Source: an uncultured Tateyamaria sp. (lineage in GTDB: Bacteria > Pseudomonadota > Alphaproteobacteria > Rhodobacterales > Rhodobacteraceae). From it: a DNA stretch of 40,614 nt. Location of the stretch: NCBI RefSeq assembly GCF_947503415.1, contig NZ_CANNDS010000009.1, positions 1 to 40,614 on the forward strand. Reading direction: 5' to 3'. The translations under genes were made by a program, and so were the position numbers. Position 1 is the first letter of the stretch; the number at the start of each line of letters is the position of its first letter. Below the pieces are notes generated by a model that searched no databases, was not told the DNA's origin, and saw only the letters and a list, made by a program, of their open reading frames with translations. This document shows positions 8,816-14,892 of this stretch, piece by piece.

Positions 8816-9425
8816 CGGACCCAAGCCCCTGTGCAACAAAGGAAAAAGCGTTTGTCAGGCGGTCCGGGTCCTGCGCGTTTTCTGCTGCGTTCATCAGCGC
8901 CACTTCGGCATCGGTCAGAAACACCCGCAGGACGGGCCCCTGCCCCGCTTCACGTCGCAACCACTGGCCGTGGCAGGTCTGCACGAGCGTCTCGAACCCG
9001 TCAGCCGTGCCGGGCAAACGCCACGGGCTGTCCGGGGCATCGGCCATCAGCAGGGCGGCGGCGTAATTCTCGGCCCCAAGCACGGACTGGATGTCGCGCA
9101 CCTGACGGGCACCGATGGCTGAGCCGACCTCCCGCCCCAGCAAATGCAGCACGGCGCGGGTTGCCATGCGGCGACGCCCGGTCCGGCTGGCCTGCACATA
9201 GGTCAGAAAGGCGCGGGATGCGGGGGCCGAAACGTCGGGTGCCAGGCCAAGCGCGTCGGCGACACGTTGGACAAGTGCGGCCTGCGTCGCCGGGGCGGAC
9301 CGGAGCGTGTCGGCCAGCCAGTGCGGCACAATAGTGCCCAAGGTTCGCTGTTGGACGTCCTGTGCGATCTGCAAAAGATCATGGGACAGCGACAAGGTGG
9401 CGGGGGTGTCTGCAAGCTCTGACAT
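8808..9425 (-). CDS. sctK: Probable T3SS sorting-platform protein SctK
   Basis: SctK (YscK/MxiK-type) caps the SctQ pods and docks them to SctD under the inner membrane. This 205-residue cytosolic protein lacks signal peptide and membrane segments. It sits between sctJ (3-base gap) and sctL (overlap), exactly where sctK is found in Ysc-type operons. Length matches (about 200-210). The family is poorly conserved and I cannot point to an invariant motif; the mid region HLLGREVGSAIGARQVRDIQ is the most structured. The call is therefore by position and size. Confidence 0.7.
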   Translation of the reverse strand: MSELADTPATLSLSHDLLQIAQDVQQRTLGTIVPHWLADTLRSAPATQAALVQRVADALGLAPDVSAPASRAFLTYVQASRTGRRRMATRAVLHLLGREVGSAIGARQVRDIQSVLGAENYAAALLMADAPDSPWRLPGTADGFETLVQTCHGQWLRREAGQGPVLRVFLTDAEVALMNAAENAQDPDRLTNAFSFVAQGLGSDG

Positions 9426-9428
9426 GCC

Positions 9429-10214
9429 CTACTCCGCCGGTTCGATGGCAAAGGTTTCGACCTGCGCAGGGGGCTTGCGCCGACGGAACAGCCAGACGCC
9501 AAGAAGCGTGGCAAGAAGCACCACCAGACCAACACAAGCGCCAGCAATCAGAACGAGGGGCGACGCAAAGCCCAGCGTCGCGACGTCAGGCGTCGGTATC
9601 AGGCGCGGCAGCGGACGGTGTTCGGGCACGGGCAACAGCACGACAGACACGTTTTCATAAGCGAGCTCTTCGATGCTGTTGGCGACAAGGGACTTGATCT
9701 GTGGCACCAGATTGGCGGGCTCCAGCCACCCGGCATGGCGGATGAAGACCGAAGCCGACGATGGCGTCGTGTCCCGCGACAGCGGTTTGGTCGTGGGCAG
9801 AACGACATGGGTGCGGGCCGATATCACACCGTCGATCTGGGTGATGGTGCGCGACAGTTCCTCGCTCATGGCATAGACGAAGCGGGCGCGCTCCTCCATT
9901 TCGGAGACGACAAAGCCGTTGCCCTGAAACACGTCGCCCAGATTGACGAAGTCGCGACGCGGCAGCCCCTGGGCCTGCAACACGTCCACGGCCTGCGCGA
10001 ATTGCGCATCCTCGATCCGCACGGTGATCTGACCGGGCTGCACTTCGGTGCGTTGGGCATCCAGACCGGACTGGATCAGCACGGACAGGATTTCGTTGGC
10101 GTCGCGTTCGGACAGGCCGGTATAGAGGTCCGTCTTGCAGGCGGTCAGACCAACGGCCAGCACAAGGGGCAGCGCCACGCGGCTGCGGATCGTTCGAATT
10201 GTGTGCTGTGCCAT
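9429..10214 (-). CDS. sctJ: T3SS inner-membrane ring lipoprotein SctJ
   Basis: SctJ (YscJ/PrgK family) forms the inner ring of the basal body. A lipoprotein signal peptide ends in the lipobox LTAC with Cys26 as the lipidated residue. The following LYTGLSERDANEILSVLIQS is the family hallmark, as is ARTHVVLP near residue 135. A C-terminal membrane helix (about 215-240) ends in RRRK. Total length of 261 is normal. It begins one base after the sctI stop. Confidence 0.95.
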   Translation of the reverse strand: MAQHTIRTIRSRVALPLVLAVGLTACKTDLYTGLSERDANEILSVLIQSGLDAQRTEVQPGQITVRIEDAQFAQAVDVLQAQGLPRRDFVNLGDVFQGNGFVVSEMEERARFVYAMSEELSRTITQIDGVISARTHVVLPTTKPLSRDTTPSSASVFIRHAGWLEPANLVPQIKSLVANSIEELAYENVSVVLLPVPEHRPLPRLIPTPDVATLGFASPLVLIAGACVGLVVLLATLLGVWLFRRRKPPAQVETFAIEPAE

Positions 10215-10215
10215 C

Positions 10216-10632
10216 TCAATTGCCCGACATCAGCTTGTTCATCGAACTGGTCATCGATGTGCCGGTCTTGGCCACGATCTCGACCTCGACCGCGTGGCTG
10301 AAGGCGCCACTGAGGTTGCGCACCGACTCGCGCACCGTGTTGGAAAGCGTCTCTCCCTCGCTTTCCAACACGGCCGCGCCGTCTGTTCCCACCGTTTCCG
10401 GTGACAACATGCGCACACCCGGCTCGGCAGCGGGCTCAAATGCTTCGGTGCCTGCGACGGGGCGGGAGGTGATCGAATCCAGCCGCTCCATCAGCGCCGC
10501 TTTGGGCGATGGTTCGGTGTAGTCGGCTTGCTGGACTTCCAGAGCTTGCAGATCGGCCTCTTGCGCTTGCAAGGACGGCGATTGCCCCTCTGGTTGAACA
10601 GCGTCAATGGCGGCTGTCGTGGTGTCACCCAT
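10216..10632 (-). CDS. sctI: T3SS inner rod protein SctI
   Basis: SctI forms the inner rod/adaptor between the export gate and the needle and is itself a secreted subunit. The 138-residue product has a polar, acidic N-terminal half and a C-terminal helical segment (HAVEVEIVAKTGTSMTSSMN, ending KLMSGN) that closely follows the family pattern E-(L/I)-V-A-K-x(3)-(T/S)-x(3)-(M/V)-x(2)-L. It is longer than most SctI proteins (about 85-115). It is first in the operon leading to sctU, preceded by the 16-bp direct-repeat element at 10687-10702. Confidence 0.85.
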   Translation of the reverse strand: MGDTTTAAIDAVQPEGQSPSLQAQEADLQALEVQQADYTEPSPKAALMERLDSITSRPVAGTEAFEPAAEPGVRMLSPETVGTDGAAVLESEGETLSNTVRESVRNLSGAFSHAVEVEIVAKTGTSMTSSMNKLMSGN

Positions 10633-10686
10633 CTGGTGTTCCTTCCGTGTAACCCATCACGAATATCTCGACCGTCCGGGTCACAG

Positions 10687-10702
10687 CTTACGACAACCTT
10701 AC
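10687..10702 (-). promoter_or_regulatory. 16-bp direct-repeat regulatory element ahead of sctI
   Basis: Read along the minus strand this is GTAAGGTTGTCGTAAG, two identical GTAAG half-sites 11 bp apart, ending 55 bp before the sctI start. The same element recurs before most T3SS transcription units. An 11-bp tandem spacing is what OmpR/PhoB-type regulators recognise, and such a regulator is encoded divergently at 10890. Binding by that protein is inference. Confidence 0.72.
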
Positions 10703-10853
10703 CGAGGCACCCGGCGTCCGGGCTTGGGAAGGCGGTGAACAGATTCCCGCTCATTCACGGCATGGTTGTTGCCCGAATCGCGAATCGTTGGCATCGATAT
10801 GGGGTGCGCCGGTCTTCTTTCTCTCCCCCGGATTCGCACGTCCAAAATTGCCA

Positions 10854-10871
10854 GAACAGCGTGCGCTGTTC
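10854..10871. promoter_or_regulatory. 18-bp perfect palindrome ahead of the response regulator gene
   Basis: GAACAGCG-TG-CGCTGTTC has two perfect 8-bp arms and ends 18 bases before the ATG at 10890, overlapping the likely leader and just upstream of the GGGAGGGG ribosome binding site. An 18-20 bp dyad of this shape suits a dimeric regulator such as the LuxR-type protein at 27378. Spacing does not fit known LexA boxes. The binding protein is unknown. Confidence 0.6.
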
Positions 10872-10889
10872 GACAGGGAGGGGTGCATC

Positions 10890-11570
10890 ATGAAGGTTCT
10901 GATCGTCGATGACGATGCGGCACTAAGCAGTTCATTAGACAAGGTTTTACGCGTCCAGGGCTATGTGACCGACAAGGTTTTCAACCTCGAGGAAGCCTAT
11001 GCGGCGACGGATGTTTATGCCTATGATGCGGTGCTGCTGGATCGGCATTTGCCGGACGGGGATGGCCTTGAATTGCTGCGCCAGATGCGCGAATCGGCTG
11101 ACCCGACGCCCGTGCTTTTGATGTCTGCCGCGCGGCCCAAAACCGATGACCGGATCTTTGGTTTGCGGTCGGGGGCTGACGACTATCTGTCAAAGCCGAT
11201 GTCGCTGGACGAGCTGTCGATGCGGTTGAAATGTATCCTGCGCCGGCCCCGAAAATTGCAGACCAACATGGTCGAGATCGGGAACCTCGCCTTTGATCTG
11301 GACCAGCGACAGGCCATGGTCGATGGCCTGCATCTGCCGCTGGCCGCGCGCGAGTTGAGCGTGCTGGAATGTCTGGTGCGCGCTGCCAACCGCGTCGTGC
11401 GCCGCCAGCATATCGAGGAAAGCGCCTATGGCTTTGATGATGCGGCCTCGGCCAATGCGATCGACGTGTCGATGCACCGGCTGCGCAGCCAGTTGAAGAA
11501 GGCGGGCAGCACCGGTCAGGTGCACACGTTGCGCGGCATCGGCTACATCCTCAGCGCGGGACAGGCCTGA
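10890..11570 (+). CDS. OmpR/PhoB-family two-component response regulator
   Basis: This 226-residue cytosolic DNA-binding regulator has a receiver domain (VLIVDDD at 3-9, phospho-acceptor Asp51 in VLLDRHLPDGDG, and YLSKP with the conserved Lys) followed by a winged-helix Trans_reg_C domain (LPLAARELSVLECLVRAANR, then the recognition region and wing ending TLRGIGYIL). The start at 10890 has a strong GGGAGGGG site; an in-frame upstream extension lacks homology. It is divergent from the sctI operon and is followed after 2 bases by its kinase gene. Its position in the centre of the T3SS island makes it the best candidate to bind the repeated GTAAG-N6-GAAAG elements. Confidence 0.93.
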   Translation: MKVLIVDDDAALSSSLDKVLRVQGYVTDKVFNLEEAYAATDVYAYDAVLLDRHLPDGDGLELLRQMRESADPTPVLLMSAARPKTDDRIFGLRSGADDYLSKPMSLDELSMRLKCILRRPRKLQTNMVEIGNLAFDLDQRQAMVDGLHLPLAARELSVLECLVRAANRVVRRQHIEESAYGFDDAASANAIDVSMHRLRSQLKKAGSTGQVHTLRGIGYILSAGQA

Positions 11571-11572
11571 TC

Positions 11573-12238
11573 ATGCTGCCGGAAATTGCCATGATCTCGG
11601 CCGAGGCGGGCTGCACGTGGGAAGCGCTGGTCGCGCATCAGCTGCGCGCGCCCTTGGCTGCGCTGACCCAAAAGCTGACGCCGGGACAGACCATCGCGAC
11701 CGAAGACGTGACACCGGATGTGCGCCGCATGTTGCGGCTGATCGATCAGCTTCAGGTCAGCGGGTCATGTACCTCTGATGCGGCGGCCTCGCCAGAGCCG
11801 TTCAACCTGCGCACCCTGACCCGCAACGCAGCGGCGATGCTGACCCCGCTGGCCTTGGCACGCGGGCAATCGCTGCAATTGAGGGACGTCGCATCGCATG
11901 ACAGGCTGGCACTGGGCAAGGCGACCCTTGTGTCCGAAGCCATTGCCAACCTGATCGGCAATGCCATCAAATACGCGCCCAGAAACAGCCGCATTGATCT
12001 GGTGACGATGGGGGGTGGCGACATTTACGTGCTGGACCGCGGCACAGGTTTGTCGGGCAAGGATGCGACACGGGTGTTCAACCCATTTGTGCGCGGGCGG
12101 AACGCGGCAGATGACGAAGGATCGGGGCTTGGCCTTTACCTCGTCAAACGGATTGCCGATCTGAGCCATGGGACGGTTGGCTACATGTCCAGAAAAGGTG
12201 GCGGGGCCGTGTTTCGACTGCACCTGCCGCTTGCGTGA
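11573..12238 (+). CDS. Minimal soluble histidine kinase without sensor domain
   Basis: This 221-residue protein has a short HisKA-like start with His22 in VAHQLRAPLAAL and a full HATPase domain: N box NLIGNAIKYAP, G1 DRGTGL, F box FNPFVRGR, and G2 GSGLGLYLVKRI. There is no membrane segment, PAS, HAMP or other input domain before the histidine, so it is far shorter than ordinary kinases. It overlaps nothing but starts 2 bases after the regulator stop, so the pair is co-transcribed. It may sense a cytosolic partner such as an unsecreted T3SS protein, or act mainly as a phosphatase; both are inference. It ends 7 bases from a convergent gene. Confidence 0.87.
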   Translation: MLPEIAMISAEAGCTWEALVAHQLRAPLAALTQKLTPGQTIATEDVTPDVRRMLRLIDQLQVSGSCTSDAAASPEPFNLRTLTRNAAAMLTPLALARGQSLQLRDVASHDRLALGKATLVSEAIANLIGNAIKYAPRNSRIDLVTMGGGDIYVLDRGTGLSGKDATRVFNPFVRGRNAADDEGSGLGLYLVKRIADLSHGTVGYMSRKGGGAVFRLHLPLA

Positions 12239-12245
12239 CCGGGGC

Positions 12246-12836
12246 CTATTCGGCGGGGTCGAGGCCGTAAGCCTCCAGCACAGCGGCCATGGCTGCGTCC
12301 ACCCCATCGAACCCTGCGTTGACCAGCCCCGAATTGGGCTGCCCTTCGGCCCCGTCCACGATCAGGGACCACACGCCCTGCCAAGCGACCGAGGCGTTGT
12401 CCGTCTGCTCCTCAAGCGCACCAAACAGGCGCACGGCATCTTCGGCGATCCCGTCCGGCACACCCAAATTCCGGAAGCTTTCCGCCGTGACCTCTGCGGG
12501 CCGTTCATCGCGGACAAGGATCTGTATCTGATCGGCCAGGGCTGCACTGCCGCGTTCGTCCAAGGTGGCTTCGACCAGATCGCGTGCGTCCCCGGCATCC
12601 CGTCCTGACGCTTCATAGATCTGCACCAGCGTATCCGTCAGATCAGCATTGTCCGCCCCGCCGGAGCCGCGCACCAGATCGGTTTCGGCCCGAGCACCGC
12701 CAACATCGACAGAGGCCTCTTTCTCGGCCTGCACGTCCTTGATTGCATTGATGAATGCGTCGTCCGGGTCCTCGTCTTCGACAGACAAGGACCTGCCAAA
12801 CGAGGCACCATCGGTTTGTTTTGGAATACGTACCAT
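12246..12836 (-). CDS. Unrecognised 196-residue acidic protein of the T3SS island
   Basis: I do not recognise this protein. It is acidic, has no signal peptide or membrane helix, and appears mostly helical (VQIYEASGRDAGDARDLVEA, AEDAVRLFGALEEQ). A start at 12836 (MVRIPKQTDG) was chosen; a GTG at 12869 could add 11 residues, and neither has a good ribosome binding site. It lies 84 bp downstream of the Phe/Asp-rich protein gene and is probably in its transcript, driven by the element at 14003-14018. Being inside the T3SS regulon without a Sec signal makes it a candidate secreted substrate or chaperone. Confidence 0.72.
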   Translation of the reverse strand: MVRIPKQTDGASFGRSLSVEDEDPDDAFINAIKDVQAEKEASVDVGGARAETDLVRGSGGADNADLTDTLVQIYEASGRDAGDARDLVEATLDERGSAALADQIQILVRDERPAEVTAESFRNLGVPDGIAEDAVRLFGALEEQTDNASVAWQGVWSLIVDGAEGQPNSGLVNAGFDGVDAAMAAVLEAYGLDPAE

Positions 12837-12920
12837 GGACAGAAAACACGCCGACAGAAGATCACCCACCCGTTCACCATGAAGCGCCGGGTGCCGTCCG
12901 TCCAGTGTTCCTTTGTGCTG

Positions 12921-13961
12921 TTATTTGTCTGGGTCGGAAAGGTCCGCACCGTTGGTGAACGTGATATTTGCGTCCTCATCCAATGCAAAATTCGCCCCGG
13001 CCGCCGGATCGAGCGTGAAGGTCTGGTTCGTGTTGAACTGCACGTTGCCGTCGCTGATGCCAAGGGTCTCGTCCGGTGTGTCATCCGCCCCGAACAGACG
13101 TTCCAACACGTTGGAGTCGAGCGCAAGGTTCAGCAGACCGGGGACCTGATTGGGCAAGATGCCGCCTTCGGTCCCGGCCAGAACAAGGCTTTTGATCGCG
13201 GTCTCGATCGTGTCGGTGTTGCCATCTGCGGCAACGGCCGCGATGCCTTTCAGGATCGGATCAGCCTCGGTCCCGAGAACCCCGCTGGCGCGCAAGACGT
13301 TGACGCCGTTCAGCACGATCTCGTCCACCTCTTTCCAGTCCTGTTCGATCCCCTTGCTGACGCCCAGCAACACCGCGTTGAACTCGGGCCCAAGCAGGTT
13401 TGTGTTGGCAAGCACCTGCGTTGCTGCCTGGATCTGGCCTTCGGTTGTGCCCAACAGGTCGGGATCAGCCTTGAACGCGGCATAGCTTTGCGCGCCCTGC
13501 GACACGATGCGGGCGATGTCATCGGCCTCAAAATCACCCGCGATCAGTTCGGCCACGGCGGCAATCGCTGACACTGCGATGGACCCGTAGAGCGGCGCGT
13601 TGTTGACCACGGGTTTCTTGGCGTCCGTGTCCAGTCCGCCAAATGCGCTCAGGCCCTCGGCAAAAAGGTCGGTGTTCTCGGATGAGAACGAAATGTCCTC
13701 AAGCGCCTTGGACGGTGTCGTGAAAATGGTCGCATCCTCGAAACTGTCGAAATCAAAGGTCGTCTCTGCATCGAATGTCGGCAGCGTGACATCGGCAAAG
13801 TCGAACTCTGGCGTGTCGAAGGAAAAGTCAGAGGCCAGTGAAAAGTCGACATCGGTATCAAACGACACCGAGTCGTCAATGCTGAAGGAGCTGTCCGCGA
13901 AGTCGAAACTGGACGTGTCTCCGTTGAAGTCAAAGGATGTGTTGAAGTCTGAACCTGACAT
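12921..13961 (-). CDS. Phe/Asp/Ser-rich protein, candidate T3SS substrate
   Basis: The 346-residue product is not recognised. Residues 1-80 are a low-complexity segment with 17 Phe, mostly in FDF, SFD or DF steps separated by Ser/Asp/Thr, and there is no Lys or Arg before residue 85. An unstructured, Ser-rich, basic-poor N-terminus is common in T3SS substrates. Residues 125-305 are Ala/Leu/Ile-rich helices, including a hydrophobic stretch SIAVSAIAAVAELIAG (127-142). The tail has alternating polar/hydrophobic strands. There is no Sec signal. The start at 13961 follows an AGGAGA site; upstream codons belong to the promoter, which carries the element at 14003-14018. Effector or translocator are both possible. 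Confidence 0.85.
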   Translation of the reverse strand: MSGSDFNTSFDFNGDTSSFDFADSSFSIDDSVSFDTDVDFSLASDFSFDTPEFDFADVTLPTFDAETTFDFDSFEDATIFTTPSKALEDISFSSENTDLFAEGLSAFGGLDTDAKKPVVNNAPLYGSIAVSAIAAVAELIAGDFEADDIARIVSQGAQSYAAFKADPDLLGTTEGQIQAATQVLANTNLLGPEFNAVLLGVSKGIEQDWKEVDEIVLNGVNVLRASGVLGTEADPILKGIAAVAADGNTDTIETAIKSLVLAGTEGGILPNQVPGLLNLALDSNVLERLFGADDTPDETLGISDGNVQFNTNQTFTLDPAAGANFALDEDANITFTNGADLSDPDK

Positions 13962-14002
13962 GGTCGTGTCTCCTTTTGTTGAAGGCATCCTGCGATCCCA
14001 GA

Positions 14003-14018
14003 CTTTCGACCACCTTAC
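14003..14018 (-). promoter_or_regulatory. 16-bp direct-repeat regulatory element ahead of the Phe/Asp-rich protein gene
   Basis: On the minus strand it reads GTAAGGTGGTCGAAAG and ends 42 bp before the start at 13961. It agrees with the element upstream of the 931-residue protein at 15 of 16 positions. Confidence 0.72.
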
Positions 14019-14047
14019 AGCGATCACGGAATGTCGGGCCGAGGGTC

Positions 14048-14063
14048 GTAAGGCTCAGGACAG
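14048..14063 (+). promoter_or_regulatory. Weak copy of the direct-repeat element ahead of the 205-residue gene
   Basis: GTAAGGCTCAGGACAG keeps the first half-site and most of the second (GACAG for GAAAG). It ends 43 bp before the start at 14106, a distance like the strong sites. Alone it would not be convincing; its position back to back with the site at 14003-14018 raises its value. Confidence 0.42.
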
Positions 14064-14105
14064 TTAGCCGCGCGATTGTCGGGGGCAGACACGAGGGAAC
14101 ATGCC

Positions 14106-14723
14106 ATGAGCACAGCAGAGTTTTCGCACGACACCGCGACGCTTGGCGGGCGGCTCACGGTCGAGCCGGACAAGAAAGCGCCCGTCTTCCCGAACGACAA
14201 GACCACCGGCGGGGTGAGTGTCAGGGCAACCCTTGGCACCGACCTTGGTGCGACCACTGTCCCGTCATCCCAATTCGAAACGCTGGTGCAGGACGGCACG
14301 GGGCTTTCGAACGTGAGCCTGCCCCGCGACGATGATCCGCTGGCAGTGCTGGACGGATCGTTCGGTGATGTGTCGATCCAGGGCACGATCAGCCAGCAAG
14401 GCTCCAAGTCGTTCGAGGTGGGGGTCGACGCTGTCGCCTATGACCGGGGCGACGCAACGGACAACGAAACATTTGACCTGACGATCAGTGACGACGCCGC
14501 GCCATTCGCAATCAATGGCGTCAGCGGTGTGTTGACGGTCGATCCCCTCTTGCTTGATGCCGAATACAATCCCAACGCGGGCCGTGTGATCGCGGATGCA
14601 GTTGGTGAAATCCCCTTTGATCTGGACAATGCGATCCGGCTGAGCATTTTTGAACGGGCGGGCATCTCGCCGGACCTTGCCGTGAATGCAAGCGATGCCA
14701 CTGGTTTCGTGATCACCGGCTGA
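14106..14723 (+). CDS. Unrecognised 205-residue protein of the T3SS island
   Basis: This plus-strand gene is divergent from the Phe/Asp-rich gene and lies among minus-strand T3SS genes. I do not recognise the product. It has no signal peptide or membrane helix and looks beta-rich and acidic (FDLTISDDAAPFAINGVSGV, GRVIADAVGEIPFDLDNAIR). The start at 14106 follows a GAGGGA site; the ATG 5 bases upstream stops after two codons. A perfect 12-bp hairpin at 14820-14850 terminates it. A weak copy of the T3SS element precedes it, so it may be another substrate or an accessory protein. Confidence 0.75.
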   Translation: MSTAEFSHDTATLGGRLTVEPDKKAPVFPNDKTTGGVSVRATLGTDLGATTVPSSQFETLVQDGTGLSNVSLPRDDDPLAVLDGSFGDVSIQGTISQQGSKSFEVGVDAVAYDRGDATDNETFDLTISDDAAPFAINGVSGVLTVDPLLLDAEYNPNAGRVIADAVGEIPFDLDNAIRLSIFERAGISPDLAVNASDATGFVITG

Positions 14724-14819
14724 CGCCCCACGCCACCTTCCAATCCGCCACGCTTCCCCATTCCGCTCCTCTTTGGCGTCGGCCCGTGCCGACCTTTCGG
14801 TCAGTTGCTTCATGCAAAT

Positions 14820-14850
14820 TGGGCTTGCAGGACGGTCGCCTGCAAGCCCA
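14820..14850. terminator. Bidirectional hairpin terminator between convergent genes
   Basis: TGGGCTTGCAGG pairs perfectly with CCTGCAAGCCCA around a 7-base loop (12-bp stem). It lies between the stops of the 205-residue gene (plus) and the 744-residue gene (minus). Flanks are only moderately T-rich (CTGTTTCTCC on plus, AATTTGC on minus), but stem strength and position fit a shared terminator. Confidence 0.75.
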
Positions 14851-14892
14851 CTGTTTCTCCGCATCCAAGGGAGGATGGATGCCGGATTGCAA

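Noticed and set aside
10854..10871. LexA (SOS) box reading of the GAAC...GTTC palindrome
   Set aside because: Alphaproteobacterial LexA sites are direct GTTC-N7-GTTC repeats, and the spacing here (N10, inverted) fits neither that nor the Gram-positive box.
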